From Misgurnus anguillicaudatus (Eukaryota; Chordata; Actinopteri; Cypriniformes; Cobitidae), in contig NC_073340.2 of NCBI RefSeq assembly GCF_027580225.2, positions 20,158,001 to 20,222,000 on the forward strand: DNA of 64,000 nucleotides. The letters run 5' to 3'. Below, piece after piece: positions 60,901 through 62,647 of this stretch. The position numbers were made by a program, and so were the translations under genes. Position 1 is the first letter of the stretch; each line of letters starts with the position of its first letter. The notes under the pieces are model-generated. The model was not told the DNA's origin, made no database searches, and saw nothing but the letters and a program-made list of their open reading frames with translations.

Positions 60901-62647
60901 AAGTCTTTCTACAGCATCAGTAGCAAAAATACCAACTCAAAAGTGCTGTCTATAGTCAGTGGCGTGTTTACAAACCAGTGTTTGTTTCTGCAATATGAAA
61001 ATGAGAGTTATGTGATTCCCATTATAAACCCAGGCAATAACCAACCAAAGTGTTTGTTAGTTAAGTTTTTTAGTTTGTAATCTAAGGCTTCCCCTTTTTT
61101 CTTATGTAGTTTTTTTAGTAATATCACACACTGAAGTTGCAGTATTGTATTAATTACATTGTTTTAAATACAGTGAGAAAAAGAAGTATTTGAACACCCT
61201 GCTATTTTGCAATTTTTCCCACTTAGAAATCATGGAAGGGTCTGAAATTGATCTGCTTCTTACAGAGCCACTCCTTGGTTATCCTGGCTGTGTGCTTCGG
61301 GTCATTGTCATGTTGGAAGACCCAGCCTTGACCCATTTTCAATGCTCTAACTGAGGGAAGGAGGTTGTTCCCCAAAATCTTGCAATACATGGCCCCGGTC
61401 ATCCTCTCCTTAATACAGTGCAGTCACCCTGTCCCATGGGCAGAAAATCACCCCCAAAGCATGATGCTACCCCCCCATGCTTCACAGTAGGGATGGTGTT
61501 CTTGGGATGGTACTCATCATTCTTCTTCCTTAAAAGACGTTTAGTGGAATTATGACCAAAAAGTTCTATTTTAGTCTCATCTGACCACATGACTTTCTCC
61601 CATGACTCCTCTGGATCATCCAAATGGTCATTGGCAAACTTAAGACGGGCCTGGACATGTGCTGATTTAAGCAGGGGAACCTTCCGTGCCATGCATGATT
61701 TCAAACCATGACCTTTTTTCACCAAGCTGCTTGGCAATTTCCCCATAGCCCTTTCCAGCCTTGTGGAGGTGTACAATTTTGTCTAGTGTTTTTGGAAGGC
61801 TCTTTGGTCTTGGCCATGTTAGTAGTTGGATTCTTACTGATCATATAGGGTGGACAGGTGTCTTTATGCAGCTAACGACCTTAAACAGGTGCATCTAATT
61901 TAGGATAATAAATGGAATGGAGGTGGACATTTTTCCTCACTGTATATCCTATAAGGAGTTTGCATGCAAACGATATCTGAGAGGGGCTTGAAAATATTAC
62001 TCTGTACAAAAGGGGGGCCCGGTGAAAAAAGTTTGGGAGGGTCTGAAGGAAATGCTTTTTTCTATTATTTGTCATTTGTTGTAATGATAAGTAACACATA
62101 TACAGTAACAGCATATCCATAAAAAATCTGTATATTTTTACAGACCCACAAGTGTTCATAGCCTTTGCTTTGTGGTCAAGTTTGGCATTGATAATTGAAG
62201 CATGTAAGCTAGGGTGGTCCTTATAATGGTTAAATTTTTTTAAATGTTCAACTCTCACCCCCTAAATGTGTTAGGATATCAATGAAAAAACACACTGTGC
62301 AAAATTTTAAATTGTTCCTACAATATCTAGGGGTTGCTCAAAGCCTTTGAATATTTCCGAAATCAATTCCGTTAATCATTTAAAAACGTACAAAACACAT
62401 AAAACTTGCTTCTTGGAGGGTAACTTTGTTCCAGTTATTTCAGTCTCTTCTGATCCTGAACTTTTAAAAGTTGAAAAATAAGGACCACCCTAATGTAAGC
62501 ACGTGTTATTTAGGATCAACATGCATAAAAATCACATTTTGTTTGTAACTATAGTCATCATAGACTGATCATTGTTGTTAATTTGGTAAAATAAGAGAAG
62601 GATGGGTCACCTATCTCACTGCCGGTTCTGGTGGAGAGGGCCGGCAT
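154..62647 (-). CDS. mpp7: MPP7-like MAGUK p55 scaffold protein, 5' half of the coding region (7 exons, partial)
   Basis: MPP7 is a membrane-associated guanylate kinase homologue. In the known family it joins DLG1, LIN7 and Crumbs-complex proteins at epithelial junctions through L27 and PDZ domains. Joining 62647-62611, 52417-52299, 37477-37400, 31898-31818, 19491-19360, 450-369 and 239-154 gives an uninterrupted 205-codon frame beginning [19 protein letters not shown]27-1 falls at about residues 10-65, L27-2 at about 70-125, and PDZ from about 136 to beyond 205, with the ligand loop EPLGATI. All introns are GT..AG and every phase matches (phase 1 after exons 1 and 6, otherwise 0). Introns 1 to 6 are 10193, 14821, 5501, 12326, 18909 and 129 bp. 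The string [18 protein letters not shown] fits MPP7 better than MPP3, whose linker is longer (IDEDFDEES). Fish often carry two mpp7 copies; which one this is cannot be told. SH3 and GK domains are off the left edge. Confidence 0.95.
369..450 (-). CDS. mpp7: mpp7 exon 6 of the coding region, PDZ core
   Basis: 82 nt, acceptor tgtgtgcattacag|GGT, donor AGTG|GTGAGC. It encodes [20 protein letters not shown] then GGAADRS and the first base of Gly. GATI completes the PDZ carboxylate-binding loop begun in exon 5 (EPL|GATI), and [12 protein letters not shown] is nearly invariant across the p55 family. The exon lies 18.9 kb from exon 5 but only 129 bp from exon 7. Confidence 0.96.
727..1101. mobile_element. 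hAT-type MITE with imperfect 8-bp target duplication
   Basis: Starts tagggctgtcac and ends tatcacgcccta. Flanking 8-mers are tttacatg (719-726) and tttccatg (1102-1109), 7 of 8 identical. A second right-end-like string (aattgtcaaagcccta) ends at 1055, so the right end looks duplicated. It has no coding capacity. Confidence 0.7.
1110..2940. other. Intron 5 sequence, mostly without recognised features
   Basis: Apart from the possible MITE at 1262-1488, I see only AT-rich intronic DNA with short ORFs in random frames and no splice-flanked exon. Confidence 0.6.
1262..1488. repeat. Possible short MITE with GTTGCCA ends
   Basis: The left edge carries cagggttgccag and the right edge ttggcaacgccaccc, inverted relative to each other. 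The reading frame inside has no recognisable protein. Boundaries are approximate and the family is not known to me. Confidence 0.35.
2943..3085 (-). repeat. tRNA-derived SINE
   Basis: On the minus strand it reads ggctcatctggtagatta (A-box-like), then gtgggttcagtctgag (B-box-like), then the tail ctttagataagtgtctgcc. That tail resembles the common fish SINE/LINE end (ataaaagcgtctgccaaatg). Confidence 0.65.
3453..4507 (-). mobile_element. Truncated Tc1-like transposon, copy 1
   Basis: Belongs to the same family as the elements at 21021-22449 and 61171-61942. Only inner parts of the long terminal repeats remain: tacagctgcaaataagtatt at the left and the block catacattgtgatttctgg at the right. The outer ends and TA target sites are missing on both sides. 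The right edge meets a GCGTT-type MITE fragment. Confidence 0.85.
3560..4450 (-). pseudogene. Tc1 transposase, decayed (copy 1)
   Basis: Family role: DDE transposase that cuts and pastes the element at TA sites. In the best frame (4061-4450) the minus strand reads [40 protein letters not shown] and MWSDETKI, the last carrying the first catalytic Asp. A second fragment at 3713-3898 reads [17 protein letters not shown]. The catalytic Asp of the usual HDNDPKH motif is Glu here. The N-terminal DNA-binding region is mostly deleted: the terminal repeat joins directly to [13 protein letters not shown]. Several frameshifts follow. It is certainly inactive. Confidence 0.85.
4512..4790. repeat. MITE fragment ending in GGTGTGAACGCAGCATTA
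   Basis: The right end reads gacgcctctaccgcggctgg then tgtgaacgcagcatta. The same sequence recurs at 54920-55863, where another transposon has split it. The left end is lost against the Tc1 copy. Confidence 0.6.
4790..6235. other. Intron 5 sequence without recognised features
   Basis: AT-rich, with no exon, no clear inverted terminal repeats and no SINE boxes. A few runs of poly-A and poly-T. Confidence 0.6.
6238..7126. mobile_element. TA-flanked palindromic non-autonomous DNA element
   Basis: Ends are CACTCTCAGAAATAAAGG (left) and CTTTTTTTCTAACAGTG (right), flanked by TA at 6236-6237 and 7127-7128. Both arms carry the mirrored block gtcactggggctgtacc and iterated GGTAC motifs. A hAT MITE (6397-6928) is inserted in the centre. 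A decayed relative lies at 57940-58143. Confidence 0.75.
6397..6928. mobile_element. hAT-type MITE nested in the palindromic element
   Basis: Starts tagtgctgcacaatt and ends aaatcgtgcagcccta, inverted ends typical of hAT MITEs (tagggctgcacgatt). Subterminal atcgcatcgcaatcgcgat at the left mirrors gcaatcgcacatcgcaat at the right. The 8-bp target duplication is not clear. Confidence 0.7.
7176..7330 (+). repeat. Family A repeat, 5' end fragment
   Basis: The string tttaaagagcacctattac followed by gctataatataaat parallels the start of the better copy at 17350-17906 (tttaaagtgcacctatttc, ggtataata). The TTAA MITE at 7332 follows directly. Confidence 0.5.
7332..7758. mobile_element. TTAA MITE, AGGGGCAATCAGTAGG ends
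   Basis: Ends AGGGGCAATCAGTAGGATTT and AAATCCTACTGATTGCCCCT are perfect inverted repeats over 20 bp. TTAA stands on each side (7328-7331, 7759-7762). The TTAA duplication and AGG-type end suggest a Kolobok-like or piggyBac-like origin. It is 427 bp and non-coding. Confidence 0.85.
8010..8271. repeat. Foldback: about 104-bp inverted arms with 53-bp loop
   Basis: Arm 8010-8114 (ttttaatatgaccattatg, ggagaaggtaattta...) is mirrored by 8168-8271 (...taaattaccttctcc, aacataatgatcatatt). A few mismatches show moderate age. No coding content. Confidence 0.85.
8441..8562. repeat. 42-bp minisatellite, about 2.8 units
   Basis: The core gaatagt(a/g)ttctgcg starts at 8457 and 8499, and a variant (ggatagtgttctgcg) at 8541, exactly 42 bp apart. 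The minus strand is open through it and gives a 14-residue repeat (QNTI-A--SI-A---). It is GC-rich compared with its surroundings. Confidence 0.75.
8563..8672. repeat. hAT-type end fragment
   Basis: Read on the minus strand it begins acagggtacccgcggagtc and continues with aagtcttgaaaaagtatta, like the ends of long hAT elements in fish. No partner end was found nearby. Confidence 0.4.
8675..9060. repeat. Family A repeat, two partial copies in opposite orientation
   Basis: 8675-8790 matches 17490-17580 in the plus sense (ttgtacaaa-ctcat, gtacgttgtgattggcctga). From 8811 the sequence is the reverse complement of 17730-17900 (acatttcctttggtgtataa, cccaaagtaaacgatga, tcttttcttggactacaac). Relative to 17350-17906 the second half is flipped. 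Confidence 0.7.
9065..10530. other. Intron 5 sequence without recognised features
   Basis: No exon, SINE or paired terminal repeats seen. There is a small direct repeat (gaccctttaat, twice) near 9490. Confidence 0.6.
10533..11753 (-). mobile_element. Tc1/mariner transposon, DD36E (Incomer-like), nearly intact
   Basis: 1221 bp. The terminal inverted repeats CACTCACCTAAAGGATTATT and the mirrored AATAATCCTTTAGGTGAGTG are perfect over about 29 bp. TA target duplications stand at 10531-10532 and 11754-11755. One transposase frame fills the element on the minus strand. Perfect ends and an almost open frame imply recent activity. Confidence 0.93.
10565..11605 (-). pseudogene. DD36E Tc1/mariner transposase with one in-frame stop
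   Basis: The frame starts at ATG 11605 ([20 protein letters not shown]) and would be 346 residues, the usual length for the family. A single TGA at 11383-11381 interrupts it; the downstream 262-residue part stays in the same frame. The N-terminal helix-turn-helix region reads [16 protein letters not shown] ([18 protein letters not shown]). The catalytic triad is visible: [19 protein letters not shown] and [11 protein letters not shown]. There are 36 residues between the second Asp and the Glu, against 34 in ordinary Tc1, which places it in the group named Incomer (DD36E). The stop probably arose from CGA by CpG decay, though this is inference. It cannot make full-length transposase as it stands. 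Confidence 0.92.
12225..12405 (-). repeat. tRNA-derived SINE
   Basis: Minus strand: tagctgaaccggtagaac (A box), then tcatgggctcgattccc (B box), then a tail with gatgctttaagcgtc. No cloverleaf survives, so it is not a tRNA gene. Confidence 0.7.
12514..12870. mobile_element. Truncated Tc1-type element, GATCAGCCATAACATTATGA end
   Basis: The left end gatcagccataacattatga then ccacctgcctaatattgtg is a terminal repeat I recognise from many fish sequences. The interior (minus strand gtcataggcggccaaggctc) is Tc1-like. No matching right terminal repeat (tcataatgttatggctgatc) is present before 13000, so it is one-sided. Confidence 0.65.
12870..14235. other. Intron 5 sequence without recognised features
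   Basis: No exon or clear repeat structure seen; short random ORFs only. Confidence 0.6.
14244..14552. mobile_element. hAT MITE with exact 8-bp target duplication
   Basis: Ends (c)agtgtttccca and tgggaaacac(tg) are inverted. The 8-mer tggtgtcc occurs at 14236-14243 and 14553-14560. It is 309 bp and non-coding, and its interior contains ggtggcccaccac. Confidence 0.82.
14565..15215. other. Intron 5 sequence, scattered repeat fragments
   Basis: Near 14790-14830 there is a hAT-end-like string (ggggtcttcaaattttaatg) and near 15077 ttaaagtcgccataaaacg, possibly the left end of a TTAA MITE. Neither has a partner end. Confidence 0.4.
15222..15470 (+). repeat. hAT-like repeat with GATCCGTACGGATCAC core
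   Basis: The stretch gatccgtacggatcac, then cgcatgcgatttgcggg and gtgagcagctttctgtacgc, recurs inverted at 38390-38629. The other copy keeps an outer end reading tagtggtgtaacggatcgc on the minus strand. Confidence 0.6.
15475..17345. other. Intron 5 sequence without recognised features
   Basis: AT-rich. No exon, SINE or paired ends found. Confidence 0.6.
17350..17906 (+). repeat. Family A repeat, most complete copy
   Basis: Starts ttttaaagtgcacctattt and ends near ggataattggtactctaaag; the outer bases are weakly inverted (tttaaagtgcacc against ggtactctaaag). Other copies are at 7176, 8675-9060 and 32885-33717 with 35147-35215. The frames in it do not agree between copies, so it is non-coding. 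Confidence 0.7.
17907..17940. repeat. ATATT-type short tandem repeat
   Basis: Repeated tatta/tatat units directly after the family A copy. Confidence 0.7.
17961..18017 (+). repeat. SINE head fragment
   Basis: tagccctgtggttagcgcgt resembles a tRNA-derived A box. The piece is cut off at 18018 by a hAT-like end (tagggctgggtgataaaacg) whose partner end I could not place. Confidence 0.4.
18443..18995 (-). repeat. CpG-rich Harbinger-like MITE, truncated copy 2
   Basis: Matches the minus strand of 34050-34400: gggccgtgtatacttc, then cagctttc-aagtata, gaagaaaagtagccgattca, and after an insertion gaacaaacataaaa and acaaagaacatgaatcc. It is split by the TTAA MITE at 18660. Confidence 0.75.
18660..18937. 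mobile_element. TTAA MITE, AGGAACAGTATGTA ends
   Basis: Ends AGGAACAGTATGTA and TACATACTGTTCCT; TTAA at 18656-18659 and 18938-18941. It is 278 bp. The related repeat at 34050-34400 is uninterrupted at the same place (acagtttagaacaaac on its minus strand), so the insertion is confirmed by an empty site. Confidence 0.9.
19360..19491 (-). CDS. mpp7: mpp7 exon 5 of the coding region, end of L27-2, acidic linker and start of PDZ
   Basis: 132 nt in phase 0, acceptor tatctcttcctgcag|AGT, donor CCTTTG|GTGAGA. It encodes [20 protein letters not shown], then [20 protein letters not shown] and KEPL. This is the most diagnostic exon: the short acidic linker [12 protein letters not shown] followed by [10 protein letters not shown] is typical of MPP7. 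Translation past the donor would give VRAQ and lose the PDZ fold, which confirms the boundary. Confidence 0.96.
19500..20598. other. Intron 4 sequence without recognised genes
   Basis: Includes a (GA)n tract at 20362-20381 and a slightly GC-richer stretch at 19790-20090. No splice-flanked exon recognised. Confidence 0.55.
20599..21018. repeat. Possible TTAA MITE left end, truncated
   Basis: ttaaagtccccctgtagtcg looks like the left end of a TTAA MITE. No matching right end appears before the Tc1 element at 21021. Confidence 0.35.
21196..21507. mobile_element. Harbinger-like MITE inserted in the Tc1 element
   Basis: Ends GGCCCGGTTGCATAAAGCAC and GTGCTTTATGCAACCGGGCC are perfect inverted repeats (about 25 bp). 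A 3-bp duplication CTG stands at 21193-21195 and 21508-21510. The interior is rich in cttaag motifs. Being inside the Tc1 terminal region, it is younger than that element. Confidence 0.85.
21674..22215 (+). pseudogene. Tc1 transposase, decayed (copy 2)
   Basis: ATG at 21674 opens [13 protein letters not shown] and then hits a stop. Further frames read [20 protein letters not shown] (DNA-binding domain) and [12 protein letters not shown] clean block at 21873-22140 reads [20 protein letters not shown] through [10 protein letters not shown]. Immediately after that the sequence jumps to the C-terminal end (CVQTW, then fragments like KNYRKR). The second catalytic Asp and the Glu are therefore deleted. 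At least one frameshift lies between 21840 and 21873. Non-functional. Confidence 0.88.
22455..23025. other. Intron 4 sequence without recognised features
   Basis: A moderately GC-richer patch at 22530-22720; the open frame there (22527-22895) resembles nothing I know. Confidence 0.5.
23034..23211. mobile_element. hAT MITE with exact 8-bp target duplication
   Basis: Starts tagtgcttctcaaactt and ends cagtttgggaaccgctg, inverted ends typical of hAT. The 8-mer acatagac stands at 23026-23033 and 23212-23219. 178 bp. Confidence 0.88.
23220..24610. other. Intron 4 sequence without recognised features
   Basis: No exon, SINE or paired terminal repeats recognised. Confidence 0.55.
25364..27318. mobile_element. 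hAT element with GTAGC ends, nested
   Basis: Starts CACTAGCGTAGCCAGG and ends CATAGCTACGCGGCTG (inverted with mismatches). The exact 8-bp duplication tgctggac stands at 25356-25363 and 27319-27326. Subterminal gtgggtgggccc at the left mirrors ggcccacccaggcccaccc at the right. A family B element occupies most of its interior. Confidence 0.85.
25514..26848 (-). repeat. Family B element (GGGCCCTATTTTAAC end), copy 1
   Basis: Outer end gggccctattttaacaatc at the left. The rest is collinear with the reverse complement of 38780-39700: cttggacataaataagg, attatgagacgttagaagg and tatgatgactttgtacctgt on the minus strand. The far end stops near 26848 and lacks the outer 60 bp seen in copy 2. Confidence 0.75.
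27540..27682 (-). repeat. tRNA-derived SINE, tail and B box
   Basis: The plus strand shows gcattttgcagacactttat then ccaaagcaacttacagtgc, the common fish SINE/LINE tail. ggattgaacccacaacctt is a B box on the minus strand. It resembles the copy at 2943-3085. Confidence 0.65.
27732..27989. mobile_element. TTAA MITE, AGGGATAG ends, copy 1
   Basis: Ends AGGGATAGTGCACC and GGTGAACTATTCCT; TTAA at 27728-27731 and 27990-27993. The interior has ttctttgttctgctg mirrored by cagcagaacatagaa. Same family as 47676-47870 and very common in fish genomes. Confidence 0.88.
28083..28180. repeat. (CATA)n microsatellite, about 24 units
   Basis: Uninterrupted catacata run, preceded by tgtatg repeats (28047-28082). 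The open frames through it ([16 protein letters not shown]) are artefacts. Confidence 0.97.
28181..28380. mobile_element. Palindromic MITE with CACTGAAAAAAA-type ends
   Basis: Arms of about 80 bp: gtggttgcaatcaatttatt at 28225 mirrored by aataaattgattgcaaccac at 28313. The right end is ttttcagtg|ta. The left end lacks CACT, and the microsatellite runs into it. Confidence 0.85.
28390..30840. other. Intron 4 sequence, few recognisable features
   Basis: Near 29908 a possible transposon end (ccctccagaaaagtgcgat) begins a CpG-containing stretch to about 30420, with no partner end seen. No exon-like segment recognised. Confidence 0.45.
30841..31116. mobile_element. Probable hAT MITE, tagggctgc / gcacagcccc ends
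   Basis: The left end tagggctgctgttatgggc and right end cgatttattgcacagcccc are inverted in the first bases and both border Atcgatt-like repeats. No clear 8-bp duplication. Confidence 0.5.
31240..31320 (-). repeat. SINE head fragment
   Basis: Minus strand: cttaactggtagagcaatat (A box) and tcatgggtttaatacg (B box). It sits head to head with the SINE at 31375. Confidence 0.6.
31375..31526 (+). repeat. tRNA-derived SINE
   Basis: ctgtaactcagttggtagag (A box), atgggtttgattcctgg (B box), then the tail cgctttgaatgaaagcatct and gccaaatgcattta. The order and tail are those of fish tRNA-SINEs. Confidence 0.78.
31818..31898 (-). CDS. mpp7: mpp7 exon 4 of the coding region, second L27 domain
   Basis: 81 nt in phase 0, donor GTAAAG|GTGAGA. 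The acceptor is tttttctatcag|CTGTCAG; a second CAG seven bases further in would break the frame, so the upstream one was chosen. It encodes [20 protein letters not shown] then LSKPHVK, matching the EELQ..SEIRELLKLLSKPNVK block of MPP7. A (CA)26 tract (minus-strand reading) lies about 160 bp upstream of the acceptor. Confidence 0.93.
32057..32108. repeat. (GT)26 microsatellite, (CA)26 in the transcript
   Basis: Pure dinucleotide run in intron 3, about 160 bp upstream of the acceptor of mpp7 exon 4 on the transcribed (minus) strand. Confidence 0.97.
32110..32880. other. Intron 3 sequence without recognised features
   Basis: Short GT and AC runs (32293-32310, 32440-32456). No exon seen. Confidence 0.55.
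33718..35146. mobile_element. hAT element, GGGTTTCCCGCAG ends
   Basis: Left ccgggtttcccgcagcac and right ctgcgggaaaccctg are inverted. cattg occurs on both sides of the insertion. The copy of family A at 17350-17906 shows the uninterrupted sequence. A Harbinger-like MITE is nested at 33810-34400. There is no transposase frame. Confidence 0.75.
33810..34400. mobile_element. CpG-dense Harbinger-like MITE, copy 1
   Basis: Ends AGCCGAAAGTATACT and AGTATACCCGGGCCT (inverted with mismatches). TAA stands on both sides (33807-33809, 34401-34403). Both terminal 150-bp parts are extremely rich in CG (gtccgcgtacgcgcgccgtc, gcgcggacgcatgcgcgcgc). Related copy at 18443. Confidence 0.8.
35220..37395. other. 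Intron 3 sequence, mostly unique-looking
   Basis: No paired terminal repeats or SINE boxes seen over 2 kb, the longest repeat-free run in this part. The stretch 36120-36330 is less AT-rich but no protein is recognisable. Confidence 0.5.
37400..37477 (-). CDS. mpp7: mpp7 exon 3 of the coding region, L27-1 to L27-2 linker
   Basis: 78 nt in phase 0, acceptor cactctcttgctag|ATC, donor GAC|GTGAGT. It encodes [20 protein letters not shown] then SSLAQD. IHEKL and the C-terminal LAxD are family hallmarks. The PTPVL stretch is somewhat closer to MPP3 than to mammalian MPP7, so this paralogue is divergent here. The donor GTGAGTGAG could also be read as V-S-E, but exon 4 supplies LSEE, which fits the family better, so the exon ends at GAC. 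Confidence 0.9.
38390..38629 (-). repeat. hAT-like repeat with GATCCGTACGGATCAC core, second copy
   Basis: Inverted relative to 15222-15470. The right edge reads gatccgttacaccacta, the terminal repeat missing from the other copy. Confidence 0.6.
38699..39795 (+). repeat. Family B element, copy 2
   Basis: Starts ggggctctatcttacaccc with gcgcaatgcgcgacgcaag, and ends near gttgcgctgtgcacttgg. It is collinear with the minus strand of 25514-26848. Confidence 0.72.
40072..42465. other. Intron 2 sequence, mostly unique-looking
   Basis: No transposon ends recognised. The stretch 40850-41330 is GC-richer and open in several frames on the minus strand, but none matches a protein I know and no exon boundaries are convincing. 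A fragment of a CACTG-type MITE (gcactggaaaaaaagttttg) is at 41703. Confidence 0.5.
42469..42540. repeat. hAT-type end fragment
   Basis: tagggctgcaactaacgatt then cataatcgattaatcat is a hAT end found in many vertebrates. A possible partner (gtcataatcgattat) lies near 46600, beyond several insertions, so the pairing is uncertain. Confidence 0.5.
42693..43072. repeat. Foldback with 105-bp arms and a microsatellite loop
   Basis: Left arm 42693-42800 (cacataaaaaacacactttt, caaatacaaggactaaaac, gacaaaactaggacaattt) is mirrored at 42973-43072. The loop is (AAC/AAT)n, (GAT)n and (AAT)n from about 42834 to 42953. Confidence 0.88.
43241..43700. mobile_element. piggyBac-type MITE, copy 1
   Basis: Ends CTCTTTCGCTGCCATTG and CGCTGGCGGTGAAATAG (inverted), TTAA on both sides (43237-43240, 43701-43704). 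460 bp. A shorter, more decayed copy is at 58736-59020 (shared: aaacctacccatat, ggtaggatgaaatgtt). Confidence 0.82.
43719..45066 (+). mobile_element. piggyBac element remnant
   Basis: Starts CCCTTAAGAGTTCCTAGGG after TTAA (43715-43718) and ends ggcatttaaaggg before TTAA (45067-45070). CCCTT ends and TTAA duplications are the piggyBac signature. It holds a broken transposase gene and leads straight into a 365-bp tandem array. Confidence 0.78.
44408..45025 (+). pseudogene. piggyBac (PGBD-type) transposase, N-terminal part, decayed
   Basis: Family role: DDE transposase cutting at TTAA. An acidic, Ser/Glu-rich N-terminus (44480-44640, [20 protein letters not shown]) is typical. Near 44700 the frame shifts, then reads [20 protein letters not shown] and [13 protein letters not shown] stop follows at 44800-44802, then [19 protein letters not shown] and [17 protein letters not shown]. 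The LQAYxGLLILxGVYR string is characteristic of the family. Another stop and frameshift follow. The catalytic core and C-terminus are deleted. It cannot be functional and shows no sign of domestication. Confidence 0.85.
45061..46466. repeat. Tandem array, about 3.85 units of 365 bp
   Basis: Unit starts (aaagggttaaaat) at 45061, 45430, 45795 and 46160 give spacings of 369, 365 and 365. Each unit has acaaattatattaatatttg, ggcagaagtagttctaaaag, ggccttaggaacac, ctgaccctgttcaaaaaat and (taa)n. The first unit is the most divergent. Open minus-strand frames of about 65-125 residues recur with the unit and are not genes in my judgement. Confidence 0.93.
46797..47005 (+). mobile_element. tRNA-derived SINE with exact 16-bp target duplication
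   Basis: gccgatggtgtagtggaacg (A box region) and aagttcgaatgctggctcg (B box), ending in an A-rich tail. The 16-mer aaaaaaggctcagcaa stands at 46781-46796 and 47006-47021. An exact duplication points to a fairly recent insertion. Confidence 0.88.
47025..47670. other. Intron 2 sequence, unique-looking
   Basis: 47208-47570 is open on the minus strand for 121 codons and less AT-rich than its surroundings, but I recognise no domain and no paired splice sites. Confidence 0.4.
47676..47870. mobile_element. TTAA MITE, AGGGATAG ends, copy 2
   Basis: Ends AGGGATAGGTTACCCAAAAA and TTTTTGGGTAAACTATCCCT; TTAA at 47672-47675 and 47871-47874. 195 bp, same family as 27732-27989. Confidence 0.9.
47880..50010. 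other. Intron 2 sequence without recognised features
   Basis: No exon, SINE or paired ends recognised in 2.1 kb. Confidence 0.5.
50015..51402. mobile_element. Non-autonomous DNA element, about 130-bp terminal repeats
   Basis: Left gagtgccgcaaagatgacgt then atttttgtaggccaaccct; the right arm is its mirror (agggttggcctacaaaaata, catccctgcggcactc). The arms align for about 130 bp. The interior is non-coding and has a small GC-richer piece at 50220-50360. Superfamily not known to me. Confidence 0.82.
51405..52298. other. Intron 2 sequence without recognised features
   Basis: Only AT-rich intron and short CA-like runs near exon 2 (52270-52290). Confidence 0.55.
52299..52417 (-). CDS. mpp7: mpp7 exon 2 of the coding region, first L27 domain
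   Basis: 119 nt, acceptor tttcctctacag|GT, donor AAG|GTGAGG. It completes the split Gly codon and encodes [16 protein letters not shown] through to SLHSLVK, 39 full codons. This is the body of L27-1; the conserved QLQPHV and SLHSLVK strings match MPP7 at the expected positions. L27 domains form heteromeric four-helix bundles with partner L27 domains (DLG1 or LIN7 in this family). The exon ends in phase 0. Confidence 0.95.
52420..54470. other. Intron 1 sequence, unique-looking
   Basis: 2 kb with no transposon ends. The part 53040-53760 is GC-richer and open in more than one frame, but no product is recognisable; it could be conserved non-coding DNA (inference). Confidence 0.45.
54472..54598 (+). 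repeat. tRNA-derived SINE
   Basis: gtgtggctcagtggtagagc (A box), gtcatgggttcgaccacag (B box), and a tail with gctttgaataaaac. No functional tRNA: the acceptor stem does not pair. Confidence 0.75.
54724..55863. mobile_element. MITE with ACACCAGC...GCTGGTGTGAACGCAGC ends, split by family C
   Basis: Left ggattcacaccagctgc, right ggctggtgtgaacgcagc. The right half (cttgcgcttgacgcctctac) matches 4740-4790. The family C element sits in ctaccgcagctgg / ggctggtgtg. Confidence 0.72.
54942..55842. mobile_element. Family C element, copy 2
   Basis: Ends gggtgattctcacgaaac and gttttcgtgagaatcaccc. About 900 bp and non-coding. It carries cattaccgcaa(t/c) at 55113 and 55489, the variant catcctccgcaaca at 55308, and the inverse gttgcggtaatta at 55638. 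The related empty site near 4760 confirms the insertion. Confidence 0.82.
55866..56115. repeat. Repeat beginning CAGTTCCCTTTCAAGGGAAC
   Basis: Followed by tacgtcactgcggtgacac, gtggcttaacgacaaagac and gggagccaggaagtatat. I recognise this as a dispersed fish repeat but not its class. Confidence 0.5.
56430..57825. other. Intron 1 sequence without recognised genes
   Basis: Has a (GA)n tract at 56877-56898. The AT/GC mix is uneven, with no transposon ends and no exon seen. Confidence 0.5.
57831..57927. mobile_element. Short palindromic MITE, CACTGTAAAAAAA ends
   Basis: 97 bp from cactgtaaaaaaattg to aactttttttacagtg, with inner ttaagttgaa. Similar ends occur at 28181-28380 and 41703. Confidence 0.78.
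57940..58143. repeat. Decayed copy of the GGTAC palindromic element
   Basis: cactgtcagaagaaaatgg then aaagctgtcattggtcca, and near the right end gaaagggtagtgccccaatg. It parallels 6238-7126 without the hAT insertion. The right terminal bases are lost. Confidence 0.6.
58526..59507. mobile_element. Harbinger-like element, TGCTGGGTACACACC ends
   Basis: TGCTGGGTACACACCAAAAG and CTTTTGGTGTGTACCCAGCA are perfect inverted repeats of at least 20 bp. TAA stands on both sides (58523-58525, 59508-59510), as in PIF/Harbinger. A piggyBac MITE copy is inserted at 58736. Confidence 0.86.
58736..59020. mobile_element. piggyBac-type MITE, copy 2, nested
   Basis: Starts CTCTTTCCCCGCCATTGAC after TTAA (58732-58735). 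The right end gctggcagggaaagag has lost its TTAA. It is internally shorter than 43241-43700. Confidence 0.75.
59512..61168. other. Intron 1 sequence without recognised features
   Basis: No paired ends, SINE boxes or exon recognised. Confidence 0.5.
61171..61942 (-). mobile_element. Tc1-like transposon, copy 3, internally deleted
   Basis: CAGTGAGAAAAAGAAGTATT at the left and ttttcctcactg at the right, with TA at 61169-61170 and 61943-61944. 772 bp, less than half the expected length. The left arm is short and the right arm retains only a few bases beyond cctcactg. Confidence 0.86.
61240..61810 (-). pseudogene. Tc1 transposase, decayed (copy 3)
   Basis: Minus-strand frame 61399-61776 reads [20 protein letters not shown], then [40 protein letters not shown] and [17 protein letters not shown]. 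The N-terminal domain is fused by deletion to the middle (KKGHGLKSC), removing most of the DNA-binding region. The third catalytic residue is also absent. It is the closest match to copy 1 in this window. Confidence 0.86.
62210..62492. mobile_element. hAT MITE with exact 8-bp target duplication
   Basis: Ends TAGGGTGGTCCTTAT and ATAAGGACCACCCTA are perfect inverted repeats. atgtaagc stands at 62202-62209 and 62493-62500. 283 bp. It lies only about 120 bp downstream of the mpp7 start-codon exon donor. Confidence 0.92.
62611..62647 (-). CDS. mpp7: mpp7 start-codon exon (coding part)
   Basis: The ATG is at 62647-62645, with A at -3 (gtcatcATGC), a good vertebrate start context. It encodes [12 protein letters not shown] plus the first base of a Gly codon, then donor G|GTGACC. 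The MPALS start matches what is known of vertebrate MPP7, which supports this start. The exon continues upstream as 5' UTR. A possible acceptor (cgctgcag) lies near 62699, so the UTR part may be about 50 nt, but this is not proven. Confidence 0.88.
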
